64,000 nucleotides of DNA from Psococerastis gibbosa (GCA_963971405.1 OZ020486.1:5704001-5768000), one strand, 5' to 3'; shown: positions 42,839-53,339, counted from the stretch's first letter. The notes: a model not told the origin generated them from the sequence alone. Translations and numbers: made by a program.

Positions 42839-43162
42839 TTGAAATACTCCGTGATCTTGCCCTGGTTCTCGGAGGAAGCGCGACGCTGGTGTCGTCGTTT
42901 GGCACGCGGCAGGTCGCCGGACCGGGGCTGCCTCTTAGGCGGGAACACAGCAGACGGTGGTCTGGAGGGCGGGAAGTGAGGAGGCATGACGTTGGGCTGC
43001 GGCGACAGGACGCCATGCGGGGGCGACGCCGCATTCGGCGACATCTCGATGGCACTCTCGCCCGAAGACTTGGAGTCGTCGCCCGAAGAGCTGTACGGCG
43101 AGCCAGGATCGGCTATGTCACTGGTAACGCTCGACGAGTCACCGCTGGAAACCGCAATTCCA
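42839..43162 (-). CDS. jing: AEBP2/Jing homologue, Ser-rich exon with PIP-box-like motif
   Basis: A 324-base exon after TTCTCTTTTCAG. It encodes GIAVSSGDSSSVTSDIADPG, an acidic Ser-rich stretch, a Pro-rich run (PPHFPPSRPPSAVFPPKRQP) and RAKRRHQRRASSENQGKITE-YF. QGKITEYF fits the PCNA-interacting consensus Q-x-x-(I/L/M)-x-x-aromatic-aromatic and sits right after a basic patch. It enters in phase 2, so at least one more 5' exon is required. Confidence 0.88.
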
Positions 43163-43315
43163 CTGAAAAGAGAAAAACAGAGAACATTAGACAGATGCTG
43201 AAAACCTAGACAGGTAGATTTATCGTGCCGCAACAGCATTCGCTTAAATTATGATAAGTTACTCTAAGAAAAACAAAGTAAGTAAATCGTATCAAAAACA
43301 AATGACAAATGATAT

Positions 43316-44311
43316 ACAGTCATGGAAAAAATAATAAGAACGCGGAGGTTTTTCCTATTTTCTCCGGAACTATTTGAGATAATGGCACCAAACTTGGACA
43401 TGAACACCACTACTTAGAGGTACATCATTACTGTTACCATCAGTTATAAGCAATGCTTACTTCTTTAAGAATTGAAGACAGTTGAAAATGGCTGGCAAAA
43501 ATAATAAGAACGCGAGATTTATTTATTTTTATATGGGCAATGATACGATAAATTTTTCCCTATTCTGCTGTTAATAAGTTAATACAGTGTACTTCTGAAG
43601 ATATGGAGCTATCACAGTATTGCTAAGTCGATGAGAGACGTGTCAGCTTACTTCTTCGGAAAGAAGTGAGAAATGACAGGAATAGGTAACCTCTTGCAAA
43701 GATAGGGAGAAATAATTTTTCAAGCTTTGAAACAAGACCCCAGGAGTGAAACGAGGGGCCAGAAAGTGGAAGACAACACAGTACTTTGACCAATAGCTCT
43801 TAAGGATTTCGATGGCGACACCGTTTGTAAGTTTTCGTAACCTGAAAAAAAGCCTAAACGCTCCCATCAGCGAACGAAGTACTAGAAGACAGTTGCTTGA
43901 AGCCTTCCTACTCAGACGATCTCCAAGAAATGTTCCACTTCCACCTAAAAAGAAAATACAGTCCATCTTGCCTTCGTGTCTAAGAACTGTGATAGGGGGA
44001 CATGGCGCAACTTCTTGTTGGGCGATGAAACAGAAGTTATGTCTGCAGTGCTTATAGAAAACCGATTTCGGAAGATCGCCCAATGCTGATTTAAATCCCA
44101 GTATACCCAAAAAAAGTCCGTAAAGTTCGGTGGCAGTAACATCTTGGAGTGGGGCTGTTTCCCTTACTACTGAGTTGGCCCAATACATCGTATAGAAGAT
44201 ATCTTGACGAAGGAAAGTTACAGAGACATATTCCAAGACATAATGCTGCCGAGAAAATGCCAGTAGAATGGGTTTTTCAGCAGGACTATAACCTCAAGAA
44301 CTCCTTCAAAT
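43316..44311 (+). pseudogene. Tc1-like transposon, dead, left part of a chimera
   Basis: A left end ACAGTCATGGAAAAAATAAT, then AAGAACGC, recurs as a subterminal repeat at about 43495. Downstream the plus strand gives, in shifting frames, STRRQLLEAFLLRRSPRNVP, then WRNFLLGDETEVM, VKFGGSNILEWGCFPYYGVG and MPVEWVFQQD. These are the helix-turn-helix end and the first two catalytic aspartate blocks (DE and QQD) of Tc1-like (DD34E) transposases. The third catalytic block is absent because the sequence switches to another family near 44312. It lies in the first AEBP2 intron. Confidence 0.75.
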
Positions 44312-44748
44312 GTATGTACTGAAGTGCATTTTTGTGAAAAAGGTGTGAAGACTGGTGCTCTGGTGTATCAAAATACGGTACTTGATAAGCCTTTGAATCA
44401 AACCCTATTCAAAAACCAACGCTGGGTTTTTCAGCAGGATTCTGCTCCAGCCCATAAAGCCAGGAGTACTCAGAATTGGTTTCGTGAGAATAACATTGAC
44501 TTTATTGCTAGTGAAGATTGGCCCTCCTCCAGCCCAGATCTCAATCCACTGGGCTTCCCTATCCTATCTGGCGCATTATTGAGGAGAAAGCCTGTGCGAA
44601 ACCCCACAAAAATTTTGACTCGCTGAAGAGGTCCATTTCGAAGGTAGTCGAAAAGACAGACATGGATGCGGTGCGTACTGCTATCCATGATTGGCCCCGT
44701 CGTCTTCGAAGTTCGAGCCGGCATTCGGCCAAGAGGTGGGCATTTTGA
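44312..44748 (+). pseudogene. DD37D mariner-like transposase C-terminal half, dead
   Basis: TEVHFCEKGVKTGALVYQNT, RWVFQQDSAPAHKARSTQNW and WPSSSPDLNPL are the second half of a DD37D (mori/maT-like) mariner transposase; 37 residues separate the second Asp from the expected third. The third catalytic Asp is Gly here (GGC at 44552-44554). A 5-base duplication CTATC (44559-44568) then shifts the frame, after which the tail IIEEKACAKPH...RRLRSSSRHSAKRWAF continues to a TGA. The element is inactive. Confidence 0.8.
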
Positions 44749-45018
44749 ATAATTTTTGTTTCCTGTATTCCTTGACAACTGATCTACATATCCACTAAAT
44801 ATTTTGTTTAAAAAAGTTGTTATTCTACTGACTTTTTCTTAGTTTTAAGTGTGACAGAATTTATCATCCAACTAGGTACCTATGACGATAGGTATTTCCT
44901 ATGAAAATTGACTTCTACGAAAAGCGCGTAGTGGCGGTACTCCATTTTGCCCTTAAACTGTATAGAAATGCGCGAGTCTCACAGAAAATACAATTGTGAC
45001 CCCCTAGTCAAGTCTTTG

Positions 45019-45049
<31 letters not shown>

Positions 45050-45508
45050 GGTACTAGAGATTCGCACATTTTTCAACTATAACCGCAATGCTCATAATGG
45101 AACACATAGTGGATAACACATATTCCGTTTCTCTAGGGAAACACAAACACCCGGGTCAACATAACCATTTTACAAGAGCGCCAGATACAGCAGCAAATGT
45201 TTAGACTTGCCGCGTCTAAACAAAAAAAAAAAAACTGATTCACATGCAACACAAAGACTACTTTGTTTATTGCCTCCCCCTCCCCAAATTCCCGACATAT
45301 TTTGTTTACATACATACACGCCTGTTTTTGGACTGTATGTACGAAGGCGCCCAGCGAAACAGCACTGATACATGGAAGCTAGTTCTAGTATACAAACATT
45401 TCCCCATTAAATTCAACGACGTATAATTGTTAGACAGCTTACGGATTAAAGACTTCACTTCGTTTACATGCACCTCCCTCCCGATGTCCCCACCACATGT
45501 ACTATACA
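44749..45508. other. AEBP2 intron 1 sequence, poly-A tract
   Basis: A pure A run of about 29 at 45020-45048. I see no matching right terminal repeat for the Tc1-like element. Confidence 0.35.
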
Positions 45509-45782
45509 AGGCCGTATTTATGGGGGGTCCAGGGGTCCAGACCCCCCCCCGTCGTGAAAAATTCCATCATCCACAAAGTATTTTCGTATACTTTCATTCT
45601 TTGTCAGTCCCTTCAAAAGGTAGTTTTTAAATTAATAAGAAATAAATTGCTCTGTTCTTTCTATATATTTTCACTTGTTGTATTTACCAAAATTCAGCTT
45701 TTTGCTTTCTTAAGCTCGGTATACACTACTATGGTAGTTACCTACCCCCCTCCCCCTGTCACAAATCTATAGCTACGGCCTT
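45509..45782. mobile_element. G-tract MITE with AAGGCCGTA ends (AEBP2 intron 1)
   Basis: CAAGGCCGTATTTATGGGGG is mirrored by the right end CTATAGCTACGGCCTTGG. The interior GTCGTGAAAAATT and AAGCTCGGTATA recur at 57290-57400. No coding content. Confidence 0.75.
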
Positions 45783-46439
45783 GGTACTATATTTGTTAGT
45801 TTCTATCCACACAAAAAAACTATTTTGTGTACATAGACTTAGTGGCCCACTGGCCCATTGAAGCTTGTCCCATAACAACGACGAACCCGAATTTCAGCCA
45901 TTATTGGTAAACGCTTTATATTGCTGGATTTTTGCCACTGCCACGACCCGGGACCAGGGCCAGTTCCAAGTATTAGTTATGTGGGCCAACGGCCTTACCA
46001 TGTTGATTCCATTAGAGCAGAGCATGTTTCAAACTGCGGCAACTTGGTAGTGTGCACAGCGTTGGCAGGGGAACCTGGTGGGACATGATAACTCGCTTAG
46101 GCAGTATAAGTCGAGTCCTGGTCACCTCTGATCTAATCGTGTGACTTTACCATGTTCCCCAAGTGGTTCGGAATCCACTATAATCAGGAGGTCCACCCTG
46201 TTAGTCAACTCCCCTTTCCCCGAGGTGATAGAGTCTGCCCTTTGGGTGCCTCAAGTTAACAAACAGACTCACTCCCCCCGCCAGGCTGACAGGGTTGCTT
46301 AAAGCAGAAATGCTCAAGTCAGGCGTTAGAAACAACAAACAACAGTATTAGTTATGTGGCCCTAATTATGAGGGTATCCTATCAAGGATCACTAGTCAAA
46401 TGAAAAAAAAAATATTAAAAAGAGCAAGATAGGTATGGT
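45783..46439. other. AEBP2 intron 1 sequence, unassigned
   Basis: A moderately GC-rich stretch (46065-46340) with no recognised gene; it may be a retroelement remnant. Confidence 0.3.
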
Positions 46440-46770
46440 AAAGCAATCACTCTACGTCCGTGATTAAAGTGAAATGACGGGAGCCGCAAATCCCGCAAAT
46501 GATGTTTAAAAAAAAAGTCAGCAATACATGCATTCAACTTCCGTGATTTATTGACAGGGGCCGCAAATGAGTGGAAATCGGGGCCAAGTGACGAATGAAT
46601 GGTAACCATCATTACTTAACAAATTTAAAAAAAAAAAATCAGCAATATAGACATGATGAAGCCATCTAAGCATTCGACTTCCGTGATTTAAGTGAAATGA
46701 CGGGAGCCGCAAATGAGTGGAAAACGGGGCCAAGTGACGAAAGAGTGGTTTACGGTAACCTTCATTACAT
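46440..46770 (+). repeat. Local tandem repeat, ~2.5 units (AEBP2 intron 1)
   Basis: CTTCCGTGATTTA, GGGAGCCGCAAATGAGTGGA and CGGGGCCAAGTGACGAA recur at 46455, 46539 and 46679, each followed by an A run and TCAGCAATA. Confidence 0.65.
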
Positions 46771-47820
46771 CACGGAGAATTTACTTTCTGTCTACATCTG
46801 CGAATCATCGTTCAACTAGCCATTGTACAAGTCATTGAACTATAATGATAGTTATTTAGAAGGCAAGCTATATCTCTCTCTTAGGTGACTTGAACAGTTC
46901 TTTGTGCTTTCCCACATTATTATTATTATTATGGTAGTTTAGTCACGCTAACGTTGTCCACGAGCAAATAAGTTGTTGTTTTCTCTAATGGGGTAAAATT
47001 ACAATTATCAGAATCTCCGATTATCCAAATCGTCCCCAAACCAAGAAATTTAGGAGTCATTCGGAGGGGGTATAAGTTGAAAAATCAAATATCTCATGAA
47101 ATATTAATCATACTGCAATAAAACAATTAACAGGACAAACCAAAAAAAAATTATCATTTTGATTGACCCACCCGACCACGATAGGCCATTTGGAACACTG
47201 TTCATTGAAAAACTTGCCTATGCGAAAATCCTAGTTTATTAGATTTTTTTGGACGCCGTCTATCCCACCTTGGTGGGTCATGGAAAAAGGTTGATTGATT
47301 GATTTGTAAGTGTTACAAATATCATCCTATCGCGGTATCGCGGGCGTATTAACTCTTTTCCAACACGGATTGGGCACAATTATTGAATTTGATTTGAACA
47401 AAAAAAAAAAAAAAAAAAAAAAAAACTGTGGCCAATTGATGATAGGGAAGGCCTCATGTCCTACATCGAAATGTAAATAATAAATAAACTTATAATGTGT
47501 TGCCAACAGACAAAGTCCAAACACGACATCACGTAAAATTGGATTTGCATTGCCTATTGTGTTAATAGTCATTAGAGGCATGGATGGGCCTCACAGTCAT
47601 CGGACAATTAGGGCGGAGCCTTTACATAGGACACCATAAACTCAATATTTTTTTATTAAATTTAAATAAATACTTACTAGGTATCAGGATAAACAAACGC
47701 GAATCCGAGACAAAAAAAAATATTAGCACTAGGCCTCCGAATCACTAATCTTCAAACCAACCCACCACTACAAATCAAAACACTTTGACCACTACCCCCA
47801 TAACAATTACACACTGTCCA
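46771..47820. other. AEBP2 intron 1 sequence, unassigned
   Basis: No gene. An (ATT)n run at 46917-46931 and a poly-A tract of about 26 at 47400-47425. Confidence 0.3.
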
Positions 47821-47859
47821 AAATCACGTAGCACCATAATACACCCAAATTCCCGGCGC

Positions 47860-48260
47860 ACAACCATAACAGCAAGCGTTTTCAGCGGCAACTAGCGCGC
47901 CGCGTTTGAGTTCACGGGCAAGGCCGCACGCCAGCCGAAATTCGCGGCTTGGCCCCGTTCTGCACTGAGACGCGGGGACGCATATTGACGTCCCGCTCCG
48001 GAGAGACAGTACAAAATCCGCGGCCGGACACGTGGAGACGGCCATGTCGTGGGGATTCACCTGTGTCGGCGACGCGCGCGCACCCCCGCGGCTGGGAACT
48101 GAACCAACATTATCTAATCGTTATAGCCGGTGCACCGTCCCCTACGCGCTCTCAGCTGATGCGATCCATCGTGTGCAGCATGGGGTCAGGTCAGCCGGCG
48201 CGGATTTCACGTGCGCTCCGTTCCCACCACAGACAAATTTAATATAATAATTTCGCTTTG
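47860..48260 (-). promoter_or_regulatory. CpG-rich block, candidate promoter/5' exon of the AEBP2/Jing homologue
   Basis: The stretch is dense in CG dinucleotides (GCGCGCGCAC, CGCGGCCGG, GGCGCGG), unlike the AT-rich introns around it, and all its repeats are excluded. On the minus strand an AT-rich TATATTAAATTT lies at its upstream edge (about 48235-48246). It contains the candidate first exon ending CAG|GTGAAT. No promoter element is decisive. Confidence 0.45.
48061..48110 (-). CDS. jing: Proposed first coding exon of the AEBP2/Jing homologue
   Basis: On the minus strand an ATG at 48108-48110 opens MLVQFPAAGVRARRRH and ends in AG at a donor CACAG|GTGAAT. Phase 2 here is exactly what the exon at 42839-43162 needs; the join gives RRRH-S-GIAVSS. 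It lies in the CpG-rich block. A competing short upstream frame (MLHTMDRIS) ends before it. This is inference: the exon is too short for homology, and other first exons could lie elsewhere. Confidence 0.4.
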
Positions 48261-48399
48261 AGTTTTTGAAGTGAAACTTCTGTATAGACGGGGCCAAGGA
48301 CGCAGCCAGAGGCGGGCCCGAGCCCCCCCCCCCTATATTACACTAGATAGAATGGAGTTTTAAATATATTGAGGTTACCTCACCTGCAGCAATGGCGGA

Positions 48400-48470
48400 T
48401 CCACGGGGGGGGGGGTCATGACCCTGACCCCCCCCCCAAATGAGTAAATCCATAGTTAATTCATAAGATC
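48400..48470. repeat. G-tract/C-tract palindrome
   Basis: GGCGGATCCACGGGGG..., GTCATGACCCTGAC and a C run form an almost perfect fold-back; GCGGATCC...GGGG is a variant of the GCGGATTTT ends at 16864. Confidence 0.6.
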
Positions 48471-48884
48471 ACACACCTAGTTAAAAAAAATTAAATAAAA
48501 CTCAACTAAAAAAAAAAAATACCTTTCAAACTTACAAAAAACTTGTGACCCCCTTGCAGCGACGTCAGATGGACCATTGAAAAAAAATTTAAATTAATAA
48601 TTTTAACACTGCAAAACGGTGGAAAGTCGTCACGCCGATACCGCCGAGACACATTCAGCCGAACTTATAAAAAGAAGCAGAAGCTTATACTTCATATAAT
48701 TGGAGCACATGCTATTCATTTTGATCAAGAGTAATTGCTCCAGGAGAAAAACCTATTCTTCACTAGTAAAAGGACGGGTTGCATTCATAATTTCAAGCAT
48801 TTCCTTGCGCCACCTATGATCCTCGAGATTTTGCTCATAGACCAGAAGCTAATGCCTTATATTTAATTAATTGGTTATGAAGAT
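48471..48884. other. Unassigned non-coding stretch
   Basis: No gene or repeat assigned. Confidence 0.3.
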
Positions 48885-48985
48885 AAAAAAGAGCATGACT
48901 TCCCTTTTTAGAGCAGCAGTCCCCAAGGTCCAAATTGCCAATCTTCGATAGAAGAGGCATTATTAAAAGAAGAAGAATCGGGGCG
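48885..48985 (+). mobile_element. Non-LTR retrotransposon 3' fragment, family A copy 3
   Basis: AAGAGCATGACTTCCCTTTT and AGAGCAGCAGTCCCCAAGGT, then a GATAGAAGAGGCATTATTAA and AAGAAGAAGAA tail, match the last ~100 bases of the copy at 52065-52165. Confidence 0.7.
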
Positions 48986-49379
48986 TAATGCTAGATGCCA
49001 ATATGACAACGGAAAAACAATTTCACGGATAACGCTAAAGTAAGCAGTAGCGACCATTTCATGGCCAAATGGTTTGTCATCGATGGAGTGCATGGAATAA
49101 TAGGGTAGGGGGCGCAGTCCCTAGGGGTAGCCAAGCCAGGGGGAGGAATATGTTGAAAGGATTAGTATGAAATCAGGGGGGGGGGGAGACCAGAGACTGG
49201 CCCAATCCCAATATAATTATCTGTTTACCAACCCTTGTCCCTATTAATCAAAATACATCCAAATCCATCGACGTCTTCGTCATGAGAATACTGTAGTCAA
49301 CTGGCTAATATAAATCTCAGGGTTTCCTGAATCAGCCAATATTCGCTAGTTGCTTTCCAATTTATACGTAGTATAAGGA
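48986..49379. other. Unassigned non-coding stretch
   Basis: No gene; a G run at about 49181 follows ATGAAATCAG. Confidence 0.3.
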
Positions 49380-50665
49380 AAGCTTTGTGACGGTCGAAAT
49401 TTTCGATTCCGAGATTTCAACGGATTTACACGTTTTGAGATTCCAGGAACCCAAAAAAGTGATTTTTACGAAATGTCTGTCTGTCGCTCTGTCTGTCTGT
49501 TCGTCGATTTCCGGGCAAACTACTCAGTCGATTTTGATGAAATTCGGCATGTAGGTTCACAAAAATCATACATCGGGACCTTTTTTTTTATTTTGGGCTA
49601 CCTCAATTTGGGGGGTTTTATTTTCAAAAAACTCCAAAAAAACGTCTAAAAAAAATATTTATACAAAACGGCTCCAACAATTTCTTTTAAATTCACATAT
49701 ATTGTAGTCGTTATTATTGTTGACAAAATGCGTGGGGTCGCTTGCCCCTTGATAGTTTGCTTCTGGGGGTAAAAAAATAAAAATAACCAAATTTTAATAA
49801 AAAATGACTAAAAAATAATTTTTCTGTGAAACCTTTCCAACGACGATTTCTACCTTCCGGCATGTTTTAGGTGTTAAATTGAGTAACGAAACCGGACAGA
49901 TTGCTTTCCAAAAAAACTATTTGGTTTTGTGCAAAAAAAATGTTTTTGAAAGAATGATAGAAAATTCACGGTCAAATGCATTGCGTGCCCTGCCAGTATT
50001 GCTGTGTGGTAATGTGTTGGTCTGACCTATCTAGAATTTACCTCACCTCCAGTGAAGTCAGGTGGACAACTCCCCCTCCCCCTTCCCCTTCCTGGCTAAC
50101 TACTCTGTCGATTTTGATGAAATTCGGCATGTAGGTTCACAAAAATCATACCCCGGAACAATTTTTATTTATTTGGGGCTAACTTAATTTGGGGGGGTTT
50201 TATTCTCAAAACTCTACTAAAAAACGTCTAAAAAATTATTTCTCAAAAACGGCTCCAACGATTTCTTTTAAATTCACATATATTGTAGTCGCTATTAATG
50301 TTAACGAAATGCGTGGGGTCGCTTGCCCCTTGATAGGTTGCTTCTGGGGGTAAAAAAATAAAAATGACTAAATTTTAATGAAAAATGACTAAAAAAAAAA
50401 CAATTTTTCTGCGACACCTTTCTATCGATGATTTCTACCTTCAGGTATGTTTTAGGTGTTAAATTAAGTAACGAAACCGGATAGGTTGCTTTCCCAAAAA
50501 AGTATTTGGTTTTGTAAAAAAAATGTTTTTTTTTTTTTGAAAAAAATGATTGAAAATTCACGCTCAAATGCATTGCGTGCCCTGCCAGTATTTCTGTGTG
50601 TTAATGTGTTGGTCTGACCTATCTAGAATTTACCTCACCACCACTGACGTCAGGTTGAACAACAC
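49380..50665 (+). repeat. Interspersed repeat M with an internal ~580-bp tandem duplication
   Basis: A head with CTGTCTGTCGCTCTGTCTGT is followed by a block starting CTACTCAGTCGATTTTGATG (49519). It repeats from CTACTCTGTCGATTTTGATG (50099) with the words GGCATGTAGGTTCACAAAAA, GGGGTCGCTTGCCCCTTGAT and ATTGCGTGCCCTGCCAGTAT in both halves, about 90% identical by eye. An interrupted minus-strand copy is at 57610-58665. Confidence 0.8.
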
Positions 50666-50852
50666 AAGTCATGTATAAACAAAATGGCACATCTCCCTAC
50701 TAGTTGGCCACTACTACTCAGCAAACAAATTATAATTTTAATTTCCCCATAGATGATTCTAGAGCGGGACTCGTACCTACCATCTCAGACACCAACCAAT
50801 TAACTTCGCTGCAACAACAAAATGGCACATCTCCCAACTAGTTGGTCACTAC

Positions 50853-51000
50853 CAAGGCCGTGCGCAGATTTTGATTTCCGGGGGGGGGGGGGGTCCAAAA
50901 AAATTTTAATGTCATTTATGAATGAATTAATGGATAAATTCTTCAAACCATTTAGGTTTACATACAAAAATGGTCCCAAATGGTTGGCCACTATTGTGCA
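50853..51000 (+). repeat. G-tract element end
   Basis: CCAAGGCCGTGCGCAGATTT, a 14-G run, then AATGAATTAATGGATAAATT and CTTCAAACCATTTAGGTTTA, matching 15568-15670 closely. Confidence 0.65.
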
Positions 51001-51384
51001 TCAGCAGTAAAAGATCAAGTGGCTTTCCTTTCTACGCAGCACACAAAACCTTTCTGAGCCCCCCTCAATGTTTACGGAGCGGTAGCAATGAGAGACGGCA
51101 CGTGCGGCCCGAAGACAAGGTACTTAATTCACGTCTTTTGTCTCCAATGCAGCATGTGTTCCACCACGCCACCTCATTGTTCCGACTACGGCCACAACAG
51201 GGCTTGGTGATATGTTCACATGAGTACGCTATGTACCGGGTAAAATGTAAACAATGCTCCTAAGTACTGTACAATGTAAACAAAAGAGTCGTTGAAATGT
51301 AATTTTTTTTAAAGACGTTTTATGGACCCAGGCCTACTTAGAGTGGCCCATGTCCAATGCCAACGACCCCATCAGACATTATTT
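51001..51384. other. Unassigned non-coding stretch
   Basis: No gene or known repeat recognised. Confidence 0.3.
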
Positions 51385-51500
51385 GTATTGTTTCCGTATG
51401 AATTTTTGGCCAATGGCCAACTGGTATACATTCTCGATTTCAACCTACACCGGCTACAAGCGATAATGGACAAGCTGAGACTAGCTTACCATTGACGCAA
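51385..51500 (+). repeat. Dispersed repeat J, copy 4 (best preserved)
   Basis: GGCCAATGGCCAACTGGTAT, TTTCAACCTACACCGGCTAC and GATAATGGACAAGCTGAGAC; related copies at 5070, 26765 and 30365. Confidence 0.6.
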
Positions 51501-51859
51501 GGAAACAGGCGAAAGCATGACTTAACCAAGTACAGATACGAGTCGTTGAAAATATACCTGACAAATACCATTCTAACCAGCCCAATACCTCTATCGAATA
51601 ATCTAAAGAAAATCCACAAACGAAACCCGAAATTGAAGGAATATACGAATGCATCCGAAAGTCACGTAGAAAAAGGGTTGTCTTCACGTCTTCATAGTAG
51701 TTCTTTGACCTATACGATTGAGTAGTAGGTTAGTAGTAAGGATGTGCAATTGAAATAGAGCTTCGGGTTGGAAATACCTACAGTCCGAGCAATTTGAACG
51801 CTCTACGCCCCCCCCCCCATTTCTGTTGTGATGTTGACTGGTGTCAATGACCCAAGATC

Positions 51860-52165
51860 GTGTCTCTAATGCTGTGGTCCTGAATGGATACAGACCCCGA
51901 GTTGCTGCTAACGGTTGAGAAACGGAAGCTAACATACTTCGGCCAGCTGCTGGGGAACGAAAAGTATCGGCTTCTGCATGTAATAGTCCAAGGGAAGATA
52001 GAAGGACAAAGGGCTCCCGGCAGAAGAAGAACATGTTGGTTGAAAACCCTGAGGCATCGGTTTGGCAAGAGCACGACTTCCCTTTTCAGAGCAGCAGTCT
52101 GCAAGGTCAAAATTGCCATGATGATCATCAATCTTTGATAGGAGAGGCATTTACAGAAGAAGAAA
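51860..52165 (+). mobile_element. Non-LTR retrotransposon 3' fragment, family A copy 4 (best frame)
   Basis: An 84-codon open frame encodes MDTDPELLLTVEKRKLTYFG, QLLGNEKYRLLHVIVQGKIE, GRRRTCWLKTLRHRFGKSTT and SLFRAAVCKVKIAMMIINL. This is the conserved C-terminal region of a LINE endonuclease/RT polyprotein. A GAAGAAGAAAG tail follows. Confidence 0.82.
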
Positions 52166-52205
52166 GACTTCTGGACCAGATTATATAGGATGAGTATAAA
52201 GCTGG

Positions 52206-52300
52206 TAGAGCAGTGGTTCTTAAGCCTTTTTTGACTGCGACCCATTTTGATATTTTTCCGACCCCCATGCAAGAAAACTCACAGAAAAGTACCTCATGGC
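52206..52300 (+). mobile_element. hAT-like element end
   Basis: CAGTGGTTCTTAAGCCTTTT, then TGACTGCGACCCA, is a typical hAT-type terminus. The other end is not clear (GTGGTTCTTATTAAAACCAG at 52331 is a possible relic). Confidence 0.45.
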
Positions 52301-52599
52301 TCATACCATTGTGAAGATGGATTTTCTGCGGTGGTTCTTATTAAAACCAGAACAGAAACCTCCTGCTAACCTTGGGCCACAACTTACTTCCCGGTAGCAC
52401 CAACGTAAGACCTAGAATAGACGAACTTATTAAAAGAAAGAAAGCGCATCGACCTCACTGATTTGATCCTTTTTATACCTTTAGCTAAAAATTACACTTT
52501 TTTGGCTTAAGGGTATGCAGCCATTACCAAATCCATCTGGCATAAGACTGCTATCGGGAGCTCACTGGACAACGAGGTTGCCCAGGGACCGTCTAAAAC

Positions 52600-52890
52600 A
52601 GCTTGCCCAACGTCCTACCACTTTTGTCCGATACTCTCCAGGAAGCGGACCACCTCCGTCAGCACCTCTTTGTCCAACTCCTGGAGCACATCCATATACG
52701 TGAATGGCGCCAACTTCCCCTGGCCCTGCAACCTGCTAATAAGCTGTGTCCTCTCCCGGCTGAAGAGGAGGCACTCAAAAGTGATGTGCTCCGGAGTACC
52801 CCCTTGATGCCCACACTCACAGAGAGGAGTCTCTCGGACACCGATCTGTGCTAGATGGCATGGGAAGGAGGCGTGACACTTCATTAGCAT
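52600..52890 (-). mobile_element. LINE C-terminal fragment with CxC-H-C motif, family G
   Basis: The minus strand encodes LMKCHASFPCHLAQIGVRET, PLCECGHQGGTPEHITFECL and LFSRERTQLI, ending FLESIGQKW-stop at about 52615. C-x-C-G...T-x-x-H-x4-C is the zinc-binding end of RNase H-bearing I/Jockey-like LINEs. It differs from family E, so it is a separate lineage. Confidence 0.75.
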
Positions 52891-53339
52891 AATTTCTTAA
52901 ATTTCTTTATCCTAACTCTCTCGACCCTCCGGACAGTTTCTGTAGAACCGCTGTGGTAGATCAAAATAGAAGGGAGAGAAATAAGAGTATAGCAATACAA
53001 TCAAAGCCCTGACTTCAAATGCAAGACATTTCAGAGATGCAATGCAAGAAGCTGATGAAGACGAGCAGAAAGCTGCAGGAGAACTGGTGACTGGAGCCGC
53101 CAGAAGACGTGGAGAGGCTGTACCAAGAAATGAGACGACGTCCGGCCTTGACTCGGCCATCCACCTTCGTGGCATTCCTGGGCAGCCCTGTATTTACCTG
53201 GGCCCATCCCGAGACTACGCATATTTCAAACGGGGCCCCCCTAAATGACGAGTCCCATCTCTTACTGGAGCATCTCCACGCATTTGCCAATTTTTCCCAT
53301 TTACCATCATTCTCTGTGCGTCATTAAGGGCGAGTAGAT
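52891..53339. other. Unassigned stretch, possibly retroelement-derived
   Basis: Several overlapping short open frames (53015-53327) but no recognised domain. AGAAGACGTGGAGAGGCTGT suggests more decayed LINE sequence. Confidence 0.3.

Larger units (their letters stand above)
28745..48110 (-). other. jing: AEBP2/Jing homologue, whole gene span (Polycomb PRC2 cofactor)
   Basis: Exons listed below join with consistent phases: 48061-48110 (proposed), 42839-43162, 41672-41930, 40040-40309, 34903-35042, 33415-33584, 30573-30703, 29982-30049, 29347-29701, 28772-29191. The product is about 729-737 residues. In order it has a Ser-rich N-terminus, a PIP-box-like motif (~117-124), three C2H2 fingers (~280-372), a basic patch (KKLRYRR) and the FFDIGTLEALEHRL region, then a Pro-rich insect tail. 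Known: AEBP2 binds SUZ12 through this C-terminal region and modulates H3K27 methylation by PRC2; Drosophila Jing is the orthologue. It is larger than AEBP2 isoforms because of N- and C-terminal extensions. Introns carry LINE, mariner and MITE insertions. Confidence 0.85.

Noticed and set aside
47824-48060. 78-codon minus-strand frame in the CpG-rich block
   Set aside because: It lies downstream of the better donor at 48060/48059, has no recognisable motif, and is expected by chance in GC-rich DNA with few stops.
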